Shown here: piece by piece, positions 34,130 through 46,306 of the stretch | Numbering within the stretch: the stretch's first letter is position 1 | Layout of the letters: each line of letters starts with the position of its first letter | Assembly (NCBI GenBank): GCA_004352715.1 | Contig: SCFE01000096.1 | Span: 1,069,711-1,133,710 of the forward strand | Reading direction: 5' to 3' | Length of the DNA: 64,000 nucleotides | Origin: Hofstenia miamia | Taxonomy: Eukaryota > Xenacoelomorpha > Acoela | Translations under genes and position numbers: made by a program | The notes under the pieces: generated by a model | What the model was told of the DNA's origin: nothing | What the model saw: only the letters and a program-made list of their open reading frames with translations | Databases searched by the model: none

Positions 34130-36360
34130 TTCTAAAAACTCTCCTTTGTATGCTTTCAGTCTTTAAACTTTTGCCTTTCTGTTATCGTGCTATGCCGTTA
34201 TTGACAACAGTATTCTAATGATGATCTGATCATAGCGAAGTAAATATGTAAAGATCTTTTACCGGTATACCACTGAAGATAAATTGTTTGAAGAAATGAC
34301 TTTATCTTAGTTGCTTTACCAATTAGTTGATTTATATGTTCATCCCATTTCAGACTGTCTTGAACTGTACTACAATAAATTTTTTTGTCTTGCTTCTTTT
34401 TATTATTCTATAATCTATTTCTATTTCTTGTGGTAAATTTGTAATTTCTCTAGCTTTGTTAGTATTAATTACAACATCATTTTCAGTACACCAGTCCTTT
34501 ATCATATCAATAATTATGTGACTTTGTTCTTCATTAATAGAATCTCAGGCTGTCGTGTCATCGACAAATTTATTTCTTTGGTACCAATTCCCTAGCAACA
34601 TAATTATGAATAAAACAGACAAATATGGTCCTAATTTAGTCTCTTATGTTCAGTTCTAAATGAATTCCACAAGGTGTTTTATCTAGGGATGTGCCAGAAT
34701 CCGGTATCTGGTAAAATCGGCAATTACACAACTTGATCTGGATATCCGGTATCCGGTAAAATTGTACTTGTTTACCGGATTTTACCGGATAATATATTCT
34801 GAGATAAAACTTGAATTAAAAAGGAATTTATATTTTCCCATGATATGGAAGTTGTCATGCGACAAAACAAATTTTTCTGATACATCAGGACATAGTCTAT
34901 TTAATAATTATTTATATTCATTCGCAAGAGGTCGATATTAATTGAGAAATGAGGTTGTTCTTCTGTAAAAATTAGGGGAACTAAGAGTCATAAAAGTAAC
35001 ATTTTTTTCTGTTGGTCCGTTTTGGAGTCTGCTTAAAATTTGATGGTTTTCAGATCTGGCCTGCAATTAAATAGGAAGTATAAAGTCATAAAAAGTCATA
35101 TTTTTGTTTTTTGAAAAATACGGTATTTGTGGCTGAAATGTCATAAAAGTGATATGTTAGCATAGTTTCATTAAAATTAAGAAAAAAAATTAAAAATTAA
35201 TGTTGGATTGTGACTGCTTTATATCATTTGAACTAAGACATTTATATTCATTCAATTTCAATTAATATACTTCCTTGTCTAACCCCCGAGAAATTTAATT
35301 CCTAGCTAATTATTAACTCGACGCGACTCACTGATCAACGCGTTTCTAGGACTGGCCATAAGAGCTGGCAGTGGAAAAAATAATAAAGAACAATATACAT
35401 GATTATTTTATGGATTCTACAAGGCACACGTGTTGCAGAATTGTACCTTGCGTATTCCGGCAAAAACATATGAGGCTACACAATCTAATTGCTTCAATTA
35501 ATGCTGCTATCATAAAAAATCAAAGTTGTTAAATGTTTGACAGATTAGAAATTCCACCAGATGTTGTTATTACTCCCACCCTTGATTTTTGGAAATGATG
35601 CCTGTGAAATAATTGCATATTTCAAGTCACGAATAGAAAATACCGGCTTTACTGCTATAATGGATGGCAAGGGGATGGACAGTTAATCTAAATTGTACGC
35701 CAAGCTACGAAAATGTCAATCAACATCGGCTGCAGTTGGTAGATATTTTTCTATGCTAAGAAAACTCCTAGCCTATGACAGAAATCTTAACCACAATAAT
35801 GTATGGACAGTTATGTACTTTTATTATAATTTAGTAGCTTTAAAAAATTGACTTTTTTATTTAATTATTTTTGTTTGGTTTTTATCTTGTTCTCGTAATT
35901 GAAAAACGTTATATATTGCTAAAATTGATTATTTTGAAAAATGGATGGTCATATTTTAGGCATATTTAACTAAATTCCCTCATTATTTATCATAAAAATA
36001 AGGTTATATATTGTTTTTAAAGTCATTTTTCTGTTTCCGCTAGTAATAGTTGAACAATATATTAGCCGGTATCCGGTAAATTATCGGGTATCCGGCACAT
36101 TCACTTCACTACCCGGATCCCATCCCTTATTTTATCCTTTGTGTTCTGTTATTTAAAAAGAAGCTAACAACTATACTGTTTCATCTTTTATTTTAGGTTC
36201 ATAAGAACAATGTTATGAATAACATAATCAAAGGCTTTTTGAAAATCAAATAAGATTTTCTGCTCATTTGCTGAAATAAGGGATACTGCATAACCTGCTG
36301 CAATTGAAGTAAATTCATTCATTTTGAATTATTGGGCTAACACATGGCTTGGTGTTGTTA
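34130..36360 (-). pseudogene. LINE reverse-transcriptase remnant split by a hAT insertion
   Basis: Minus strand, two parts: 36,138-36,360 reads LFDFQKAFDYVIHN (first catalytic Asp block) and FLNNRTQR; 34,130-34,676 reads KFVDDTTA (the YxDD position), then DSLKWDEHINQLIGKATK (thumb). Many stops. The hAT element lies between them. Motif order is that of a non-LTR retrotransposon, CR1/Jockey-like by look, not confirmed. Confidence 0.75.
34685..36129 (+). mobile_element. hAT transposon remnant nested in the LINE
   Basis: About 1,445 bp. Left end AGGGATGTGCCAGAATCCGG; right end, as reverse complement, TAAGGGATGGGATCCGGG. CCGGTATCCGG words are iterated at both ends. Flanks TTTTATCT (34,677-34,684) and TTTTATCC (36,130-36,137) are an 8-bp duplication with one mismatch, as hAT makes. 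Near 35,690-35,850 a frame reads LYAKLRKCQSTSAAVGRYFS and MLRKLLAYDRNLN, the C-terminal dimerisation block of hAT transposases. The rest of the transposase is gone. Confidence 0.85.
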
Positions 36361-38775
36361 CAAGCATCGATCATTCAGAGACGAAACTAAAAATTTTCAA
36401 ACGGGTGGGTGGTTTGATATAATCTTAAAATTAAAATAAATTACTTGAATAAAAACAGAGTACTGAATAATAAGATGAGTTGATTAACAGCAGTATTTAA
36501 TTTTTATATTGCATTCAACACTGGCAATAAACGGATAAGCAGATAATTTTAAAATTATATCTTGCGTATCCCTTTATCGCAACCAAAGGAGAGGTGGCGT
36601 CCGCAAACTCACCCCTTAAATCCGTTCCTGGGATAATTCAAATAGCTATTCATTTTTATGCAAAGAACTCAAAATATCATTGTGAAACATGAATAAAATG
36701 GTAATAAAAGTAAGCTAGAGTATGATATTATTTCACTTAGAACTTAAAAAAAATTAATCATTCAAAATCAGTAGTGAATTTAGAACATTCTCGGAAAGTC
36801 TATTTAGATTATAAAACTGCAAGATGAAATTAATATGTTTGTTCTTTGTAAATACAAACTTTCAATGAACCAGTCTAAATAAATACCTGAATAATTAAAA
36901 AAAGTAAAAAGTCAATGGTTTTATCTAACACACACCTAAATAAAGGTCAAATTCGTAATCTACGTATAAAAGTTCCACTAACTGGATGGGTCCGAAATTA
37001 AGAATTTGAAAAAGTGCAATTTTGACACACCTTAATGTTTTACCAATGTTTTCAGTAACTTGTTTTAGGTACCATAACAATTTCTAGAATATGTTTACTT
37101 AATTAGATAAGAGATTTAATGACTTCAGATGTAAATGGTCTCTTATTTCATACCTGTATCGGTAATATGAGACCCCTTTATTTTCAGTTTAAATTTCGCG
37201 GAGTTGTTGAGTAAAATACATTTAATTGGAAAAAGAAATACCAATAATGACGTGATTGTTCTAAAGTGTTTCAGTTTCATCAAAGCCAAAAATACGTTTA
37301 AATTTTAAATAGAATTTATATAATATTTATAATCAGTTAATATTTATTACCATTTAAATGACATTCAATGTGCTTTATGATCATCCCAATGCATTTGTCT
37401 TCGTCCCTTCACATCTTGTTGTTGATGATTTTTTAGTAGTTTAGTACTGAATATTAGCTTAAAAGTTCCAGAAAGAAAGCAAAATTAATATTACCTACAC
37501 ACATTATTGATGGAATGTCCTCATTGAGGATCGCCTTATGCACTATGGTCTATTAACATCAACAGTAATTATCCAACTTCATTTCATTATATTGTTAATA
37601 ATAGCAATTTTACAACACACCTTTGTATTATATTACTTCGCCAATGCATTCTTTGAAAACAAAACATTTATATCTAAAGAAATTTTGAGCATGATAGATT
37701 CCTGCCTTGGCAAATTGGATGAATTTTCTCACAGAATATGGACTTGTTGATTGAATGCTTACGTTGTATATATGCAGAAATGGTAATAGGACTGATATAT
37801 GGTGCAATAACAATGCTCTTTTCAAAATCCAGGGCAGACAGGACACTTGATTGATTCCCTACACTTACCCAATATGCTGTAGTTGGACAAATTTGGACAC
37901 CTTTAGTAAAGCATTAAAAATGATTGAATTTGTTTCACAGGAGTCCTGATTTATTCATATAATTTTGAACGCACACAATTTGCAAACAAATAAAGATATG
38001 ACAAATCATGTCATAAGAATGTTTCTCTTTTAACACGGAATTGAATGTGCTATGTTCGCCTAAACCGAAAGTGATAAAAGGTTCAGATACACAAGCAAAA
38101 TTCCTCCAAGTAACTACACTTTTGTTGATGAAAATAGTATAATATGTACTATTTGGATATACATATACTTGAAGAATGAAGCGGTTGGCTTACAGCACTA
38201 CGGCACAACGGTTGTGAAAACCTATTTGATAGTAGCAATTTAAGCAGGCCGTTCGCAGAAAGCTACATTATCTTCTACAATTTTCGTCTCTTAGAAGGGG
38301 AGATGAGAATTTCCTAGATAAGCCATAATGCACTCGCATTTTTCGCAATGCATTAAAACGCATCAAGTTCGGTGAGAGGCTTACTTTCAATCATTCATGC
38401 AGAGTTGACGCGGACAATTAGCTCCGGGGTTCCCCGCGCCGTATCACATGAGAAATTTCAAAGTTCAAATTATCGCATCGCCATTTCAAATGTTCAGGCC
38501 ATGCAAGCTTACAAGAACTATTCTGCACACATGCAAGCTTGCAATTTTAACATTTCTGCCCGTAGGTCCCAGAATCAGGAGTAATTCGGTTGGTAATTAC
38601 ACATTAACACCATTTGTTTTAACTCTAGTTCTAATGTGAATTTTTCAAAATCTTCTACGTTTTTTAAGCACTTATAGTCTATGAAATAATAAAGATATTA
38701 AAATTCCGAAAACAGCATTAGATAGAAAATTGTTTTCTCTTTCCATTCACCTAAAATACGCAACCTGGTTGTTTC
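36361..38775. other. Intergenic, no gene recognised
   Basis: Several 60-70 codon frames on both strands without domains or splice support. Confidence 0.4.
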
Positions 38776-39050
38776 CCGTCCAAACGCGACAAACTCTGAC
38801 TTTGAGCACGGTACATCCGGACGGGACTCTCATAATTTTTCTTTAAAAAACAAAATGGACATTAGGCCGCCTCATTATCTGAACATTAAGTATGAAAATA
38901 ATTTGAATATTTTAGCGGCAATCGGATTTCTCATTGAAAAAAAATCTTCCTTGCAAATACTTCAAACACAAGTATAAGTTCTAGCACAAATCTTCATTAT
39001 TGCATGAGTGAGCCCAACCCCATAGATATATCCATACAAGAGGACGTCCA
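38776..39050 (+). repeat. Dispersed repeat family, copy A
   Basis: Same order of shared phrases as 53,605-53,862: CGCGACAAACT, GACGGGACTC / GATGGGACTC, CATTATCTGAACA, GATAATTTGAATATTTT-like, GGATTTCTCATTGAAAAA and CCCATAGATATATCCAT. No coding content recognised. Confidence 0.7.
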
Positions 39051-39684
39051 TATTGTATTATTTATTGGTAATGATAAGGCTGTACACAAATTCCTCGAGT
39101 TCGGCTGTTGTTACAGAGCTCTCAAGCTGGACTGGACATTTCAAAGGTTGGACTAGTTCTTCCTCTGGACTCTCACTTTGATAATGCCGCATTTTTATCT
39201 CCAATTTGGAACATTCTTAATGTACAAATTTACAATTATAATTTTCATTTTATATTTTTTAATATTCATTTTCAATTGAAATCAATGTTGCTTTTGCCTA
39301 ATAACCCCAGTAGAATATTTTGTAAAAATTATTTTTAAGGTTTCATTGCATATGTGGGAGGGGATCTTAAAACAACAGTTAACGATGAAGGTGTTCCTTG
39401 TGAAATTATCTTTCTGGAAATTTACACATTAAGCAACTCAATTTTGTCAACAAATCTTGATGAAACTGTGAAAATTTCATATTTTGAGATTTTCAAGTTT
39501 TAAAAATGCAAATTTACAACCAAATATGGAGAAAAAACTAGAGGATACAGCGTCGACATCAATTTTCAATACAATACACAAATCTCCTATGAAACCCATA
39601 CTGGAACGAAAATGACCAGAATATGCACGTTTTCCCACACGTTTCTACACAAGATATTGTTCCGAGAAGGAATTGTTTAATAAT

Positions 39685-40626
39685 TATATATATATATATA
39701 TATATATNNNNNNNNNNNNNNNNNNNNNNNNNNNNNNNNNNNNNNNNNNNNNNNNNNNNNNNNNNNNNNNNNNNNNNNNNNNNNNNNNNNNNNNNNNNNN
39801 NNNNNNNNNNNNNNNNNNNNNNNNNNNNNNNNNNNNNNNNNNNNNNNNNNNNNNNNNNNNNNNNNNNNNNNNNNNNNNNNNNNNNNNNNNNNNNNNNNNN
39901 NNNNNNNNNNNNNNNNNNNNNNNNNNNNNNNNNNNNNNNNNNNNNNNNNNNNNNNNNNNNNNNNNNNNNNNNNNNNNNNNNNNNNNNNNNNNNNNNNNNN
40001 NNNNNNNNNNNNNNNNNNNNNNNNNNNNNNNNNNNNNNNNNNNNNNNNNNNNNNNNNNNNNNNNNNNNNNNNNNNNNNNNNNNNNNNNNNNNNNNNNNNN
40101 NNNNNNNNNNNNNNNNNNNNNNNNNNNNNNNNNNNNNNNNNNNNNNNNNNNNNNNNNNNNNNNNNNNNNNNNNNNNNNNNNNNNNNNNNNNNNNNNNNNN
40201 NNNNNNNNNNNNNNNNNNNNNNNNNNNNNNNNNNNNNNNNNNNNNNNNNNNNNNNNNNNNNNNNNNNNNNNNNNNNNNNNNNNNNNNNNNNNNNNNNNNN
40301 NNNNNNNNNNNNNNNNNNNNNNNNNNNNNNNNNNNNNNNNNNNNNNNNNNNNNNNNNNNNNNNNNNNNNNNNNNNNNNNNNNNNNNNNNNNNNNNNNNNN
40401 NNNNNNNNNNNNNNNNNNNNNNNNNNNNNNNNNNNNNNNNNNNNNNNNNNNNNNNNNNNNNNNNNNNNNNNNNNNNNNNNNNNNNNNNNNNNNNNNNNNN
40501 NNNNNNNNNNNNNNNNNNNNNNNNNNNNNNNNNNNNNNNNNNNNNNNNNNNNNNNNNNNNNNNNNNNNNNNNNNNNNNNNNNNNNNNNNNNNNNNNNNNN
40601 TATATATATATATATATATATATATA
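39685..40626. repeat. (TA)n with 893-bp N gap
   Basis: TA tract on each side of N at 39,708-40,600. The gap presumably holds more TA sequence or an unresolved element; PLE copy 5 begins directly after. Confidence 0.9.
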
Positions 40627-41240
40627 TTTAAAGCATATTTTGCTAAGATTTACATTAATTGGAATAGAGCACATTGCTTAACGTTTTCTACTATAATTTA
40701 GTTATCTTCAGAAATAATAAAATTTGTGGAAAATTGATACAGATTTTACAATGTACTACAATAATTAATTAACGAAAATAGAGTGGTCTTATGTTCTTCT
40801 GACTATTGAACAGCATTGATTTTTCATGATCCTTAATTATTAAGGCTTCAGATATTTTTGATTTGTTTGATCTTAAAATCAGTCTAAAACTGTCCTGATT
40901 GATGCTATGAATGTGCGTAAGTACTTCAGATTGAAGATGTCCATTAATATGTTCGGATTTCCGTGTTTCAAAATGTCATATAGTCTCACCGATGTATGTC
41001 TTTCCACTGACATCACAATTACATGATTATACTATTAATGAGGCTAACGATGGTGGAATAATATCTTTATTTTAAAACAAATCAGAGGTCTTAATTGATG
41101 TAAAAATAGTAACAATTTTCGATTTCTTTAGTAATTTATTAAATTTAACGATGTACTTGCTTACAGCAAAGGTAATTTTCCGAAATCCTAGTAAGTGTTC
41201 TGCCCTAGCATTGATGAAGAAGTTAAATATTTTACCAACA
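40627..41240 (-). pseudogene. Penelope-like element copy 5 (GIY-YIG remnant)
   Basis: Minus strand: CNCDVSGKTYIGETI, stop, then HFETRKSEHINGHLQSEVL and a frame ending with KISEALIIKDHEKS, matching TKIGEALYLKKLER of the 51-kb copy. No reverse transcriptase. The 3' end carries a hammerhead-like motif and then (TA)n and the gap. Confidence 0.78.
40679..40711 (-). ncRNA. Hammerhead-ribozyme-like motif (PLE copy 5)
   Basis: Minus strand: CTGAAGA core (40,705-40,711), stem II with ACUA/UAGU, GAAA, palindromic stem III ACGT, then TA as the cleavage dinucleotide. All core positions are compatible with CTGANGA...GAAA. Confidence 0.5.
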
Positions 41241-41300
41241 TAAGAGAGAATTGATTATAAGATCATATGTACTATCCATAGAATTATCTACATAAACGAA

Positions 41301-41548
41301 CCTAAATATCTAGCCGAATTACTTCACTTATATACATCCCAAATGGCGATTTACGTTCGCTTGATCAGCTTTTATTAATTTCACCAAAATCCAATTCAAT
41401 TGCAGGAGATGCTTCCCTCAGTATTTTTGGGCCGAAAATTTGGAATTCCTTACCATCCATTTTAAGATTTGAGTCGAATTATATCCTGTTTAAAAGAAAA
41501 TTAAAACAATTTTTGTTTGAGCGTGCATTTCATTATGCTGGTAGTTAA
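41301..41548 (+). pseudogene. C-terminal tail of a LINE ORF2
   Basis: Reads PKYLAELLHLY, a one-base shift, then NGDLRSLDQLLLISPKS, GDASLSIFGPKIWNSLPSIL and FKRKLKQFLFERAF, ending TAA. The G-P-K-x-W-N-S-L-P phrase is a common end of CR1/Jockey-type LINE proteins. Only the tail is present; it stops 36 bp before the single N at 41,585. Confidence 0.7.
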
Positions 41549-41585
41549 TTTATTACAATTTTGTTGGCGCAGTCGAAACTCAGCN

Positions 41586-42494
41586 TTAATCTCGCAATTA
41601 AAAAATAAAGCACAAATTCCAAAAAATAGACAAAACAAAATATGAAATAATATGTAAAAAAAAATTGGTTCTTGAAGAACTTTTTTCAATTATACATGCG
41701 GATCTTTTATTAAGGCAAAATCAAATACCAACATTAGCCACAAGATGGCATTCATAACTATGTTGATTGGAAATTTTTTAAATATATTTATCACTTTTGT
41801 CATATGTTATTGACCTCTAGATTTAGAGTATGGACAAATTGTCACTACAATTTTGTCCCCATAAGATTTCCATATGTGGGGATCTCCACAGAGGACACTA
41901 CATCTTCACATCCAACACATACCCTGAATATATGGTTAACCATACCCAGGGACAATCAGAGGGCGGGGCAGATGGCATAATGAGCTGAAAAAATATCAAT
42001 ATCATGAATTCTGCAACATTTTTCTAAATTTAAAGTAGAAAAGATCCTTAAAAATTTACCAAAATCAAATTTATAAAAAGAATTTCAAAAATAATATAAA
42101 TAAGTAAAACAAATAATTTAATAGAAGGTTTTGATATGGTTTCTTAGTGTAATAAGGGACCTATCAAACATATTTGATCCTACAAATGCCCATGTCACTG
42201 AAAGTTCTATCTTGTTTTGAATTTTTTTGCTTATTTGTTATCACTATGGCACCACAGTTACATGCATATCTTTAAGGCATTCTTCAATATTTAGTAGACA
42301 AGTTCTTGGAGAATACACATGCAGTCTCTAAAAAGGTGCTAAATACAATTTTAAGAGATGGTTAAGATCCTAGCATTTATTGTAGAGTTTGGATAGTGAG
42401 CATTAACCATTTTCTACAAATAAATAAGCTAAATTGATTTTTTTATGATTGATCTCAATTGTTAGCTTACTTCTTCAGAGATTATGCATTTATA

Positions 42495-42563
<69 letters not shown>

Positions 42564-43482
42564 AAATATAAGTATAAATGCATAATCTCTGAAGAAGTAA
42601 GCTAACAATTGAGATCAATCATAAAAAAATCAATTTAGCTTATTTATTTGTAGAAAATGGTTAATGCTCACTATCCAAACTCTACAATAAATGCTAGGAT
42701 CTTAACCATCTCTTAAAATTGTATTTAGCACCTTTTTAGAGACTGCATGTGTATTCTCCAAGAACTTGTCTACTAAATATTGAAGAATGCCTTAAAGATA
42801 TGCATGTAACTGTGGTGCCATAGTGATAACAAATAAGCAAAAAAATTCAAAACAAGATAGAACTGTCAGTGACATGGGCATTTGTAGGATCAAATATGTT
42901 TGATAGGTCCCTTATTACACTAAGAAACCATATCAAAACCTTCTATTAAATTATTTGTTTTACTTATTTATATTATTTTTGAAATTCTTTTTATAAATTT
43001 GATTTTGGTAAATTTTTAAGGATCTTTTCTACTTTAAATTTAGAAAAATGTTGCAGAATTCATGATATTGATATTTTTTCAGCTCATTATGCCATCTGCC
43101 CCGCCCTCTGATTGTCCCTGGGTATGGTTAACCATATATTCAGGGTATGTGTTGGATGTGAAGATGTAGTGTCCTCTGTGGAGATCCCCACATATGGAAA
43201 TCTTATGGGGACAAAATTGTAGTGACAATTTGTCCATACTCTAAATCTAGAGGTCAATAACATATGACAAAAGTGATAAATATATTTAAAAAATTTCCAA
43301 TCAACATAGTTATGAATGCCATCTTGTGGCTAATGTTGGTATTTGATTTTGCCTTAATAAAAGATCCGCATGTATAATTGAAAAAAGTTCTTCAAGAACC
43401 AATTTTTTTTTACATATTATTTCATATTTTGTTTTGTCTATTTTTTGGAATTTGTGCTTTATTTTTTAATTGCGAGATTAAA
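41586..43482. repeat. Near-perfect palindrome, ~0.9-kb arms, (TA)n centre
   Basis: 41,586-42,500 is the reverse complement of about 42,567-43,482; the single difference I noticed is T versus G near 42,206/42,863. The centre is (TA)n. The left arm begins exactly at the single N at 41,585; another N follows at 43,553. Non-coding. Confidence 0.9.
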
Positions 43483-43553
43483 TAATGTCGGTGATTGTCA
43501 TATTTCCTAGAAGCAGGCCTTTCAATATATATATATATATATATATATATATN

Positions 43554-44465
43554 GGATAGCGAAGATTGAAAATGAAATAGAAGAGCTTCGACGGCGTTTA
43601 CTTTGCTTAGGCAGACGAACACTTGTAGCGGTGTTTTCTTTTTGTTTTTTATTAAAGCGCTACCCACGGCGAGAGTCTCACCTCTAGCAAACAATAAAAT
43701 AATAATAAAAGTAATACATCAGTAATTATCAGATCACTATGTACACCCTAAACATGTTTTACTAAATCGTCTAAGTATTTTTAATGAATCTTTACACCGT
43801 TTTAACGAATATAACTTATATCAGCATATATTATGAATATCGACTGAAATTTGAAGTAAATTTTAAAAATGTAGCACAATTTTCGCACACCATCGATCTG
43901 AAAAGTCCGTACCTCCCAATCAAATAAGGTTTAATAACATTGTTCTACACTTTTTGTTAAAACGCTTCTAGACATAAATTTTAATAAAAAACTATTAGAA
44001 TGGGTCCGAAAGCAATATCTATAATATTTACTGAGATATAAACAAGTTGTATTGAAATCGCTATTCAATAGATAACATCCAGAAGTAATTTTGAATATAA
44101 AAACGAATAAAGTAGTGCGAAATTGTTATCCTCATGATTGATGGGATTTCAAACGTCTAAAATTGCTGGTCTACTTTAGCATTGTATCATTTCGAGTTTC
44201 AATGAATGGAAGAACAGTAGTCCATGTTANACCAGCTTATAAAAATGTTGTTCGGTACCGCGGAAGTGAAAACGAATCAGACTTTAAATTTATTGAAAAT
44301 TTCTAAAGCCTAATTAATTAATTTTAATGCAAACTTCGAGTTTTCATTGAAGTAGCATTATAAAACACGTACCAAAGTGTACAGTTCTGGGTTATATTTA
44401 CCAGAGATCAAGTATTTATTATAAATTGGATTAAAGTGATATTTTTGTTGAATGGCCCTGTTGCC

Positions 44466-44511
<46 letters not shown>

Positions 44512-44715
44512 AGAGTGGGCATACGATAATTGCCAAATCAAAAGCAGGTTATACGACCACATTTTTTGTGAAAGACCCAAAATGAACATGATAGAATTCC
44601 CCTCACTTGGCTTGAATTCCACCTCACCCCAGCCCATGAAATTTTCCGTGAGATTTCCATGGAGCCCAAAGATGTCACCAGCACAAATCATATGTATGTA
44701 TATCTAAGCTAGCTC
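43554..44715. other. Intergenic; (TA)n at 44,467-44,508; single N at 44,230
   Basis: No gene recognised. The 66-codon frame at 44,507-44,707 starts in the TA tract and has no features. Confidence 0.4.
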
Positions 44716-45050
44716 AGAGATGGAAATGGGCAGAAAACCTTGGCCCAAGCCCGGTCCAAATCCGGTTGTCCCATTTAAATTAATGCCAATTCGGCCCACT
44801 TTATGATTCTTACCAAAAATATTTCTTTAATGTTTCAATTTGTTTGACCAAATTTGGGTATCTTAGAAAGTTACAATAAGATCTGCACACTGAAATTAGA
44901 AACTTAAGCGGACATTCAGAAGTTATATGATACCAATGGAAATTTTTAAAATGTAAATATTATTTTTCAACATATTGCTTATAAATTATATGTCATTTAT
45001 TGCATTTGAGTTGAGTTTGAGTGCAATGTTGAGCAATAGTAAGTTATTTT
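44716..45050. repeat. MITE-like repeat, related to 56,110-56,400
   Basis: Shares in order GGCCC/CCGG words, TTTATGA, ACCAAAAATATTTCTT, TTTGTTTGACCAAA, TTTTTCAACATATTGCTT and TTGCATTTGAGTTGA with 56,110-56,310. Confidence 0.6.
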
Positions 45051-46263
45051 TAAAATATATGCACATTTGTTTTTAATTTATTATCAAATTAACACAGTGT
45101 TAGGTTAATATACCGAGAAATCTAGTTTTCTCTTGAAAAAGTTTTATTAATTACTATAGTAGTTGGTTCAAAAAACGGAGGGCGCGGTTTTGTTGTGCAA
45201 GAAAAACGAAAGCTAACAAATTTTTTGAAAATCGCCTCGCATTAACTTTTAGGAAGGCTATAATGTTGAGAAAATATTACTATATAATCGAGGAAATATC
45301 AAAAAAAAATTAAACGAGTGGTAATGAATCAAAAATATAAAAGTCTACAATTGCGATTTATGATATGGAAGCGACATCCCTACCTTGAAAACTTGAAAAG
45401 TTCTTGAATAATTCTTAATTCTTTGATTTCCTTCAACGATTTGGAAATTTTATAAAAGAAATTATCAAGAATTTGTTCGTGGATTTCTTGAAAGGATATT
45501 GAAAATTTCGTAAGAGAAATATCATGTTCGTGGCTCTCTTGTAAAAATTTTTCAATGTTTCTTGAAGTAAATTATTACAATATGACATAAATATATCTGT
45601 ATAGGTTATATTTATAATAATTTGTTGTAAAATTCAAAATAGTAGTAACACTAATCAGCTGGCAGTAGTTGCAGTTATGTTTGACTAGCTTATGTTTATA
45701 TTTAAATTTTATCATTATTATGTTTCTAACGTTTCTTCAATTTAAAACAATAAATTATGAAAGTTTTTTTTCTATTTCTAATTTCTTCAAATTATAATAT
45801 ATAAATACAATTAAATTTCAAAATAATATATTCATGAAAGTTGGTCAATTAATAAATGAGATTTCAAATGTATGGGTGCTCTCTGTCCTAAACTATTCTA
45901 ATTTCTGAATTTATATGTTTATTTACTCAAAAAAAGAATAAAGAACTGAAATTAACTAATATTCAATATATTTATGATGAAACAAATTATTACATAACTA
46001 AGGGGAAAACCAGCATTATTTCACGATTAGCAATCTTATGTTTGTATTTTGCTAGAAATCTGGAAAAATTCGTGTCCACCTTAAGGTAAAGCAGGACAGA
46101 CGTCAGAACGTTTAAAAACAGCACTATTCTTTCTAAGGCAGGACGTCTGGTCACCCAAAATGAGTCATATGATTTGAATCCAATCGACATCCATGGTCAT
46201 ACTGTAATTCAAATAACTACAGTGCTAACAATATTTACACTGACATTTCATATCAAAAGCAAA
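45051..46263. other. Intergenic, no gene recognised
   Basis: Upstream region of SAP4; AT-rich. Confidence 0.4.
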
Positions 46264-46270
46264 TATAAAC
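46264..46270 (+). promoter_or_regulatory. TATA box of SAP4
   Basis: TATAAAC, 37-43 bp before the SAP4 start codon, the same distance as in SAP2 and SAP3. Confidence 0.5.
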
Positions 46271-46306
46271 AACAAATGCGGAATCACTGACAGCTTCAAC
46301 TTGACA

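Noticed and set aside
39559-40701. Three ~350-codon frames
   Set aside because: Almost wholly N; flanks show no coding evidence.
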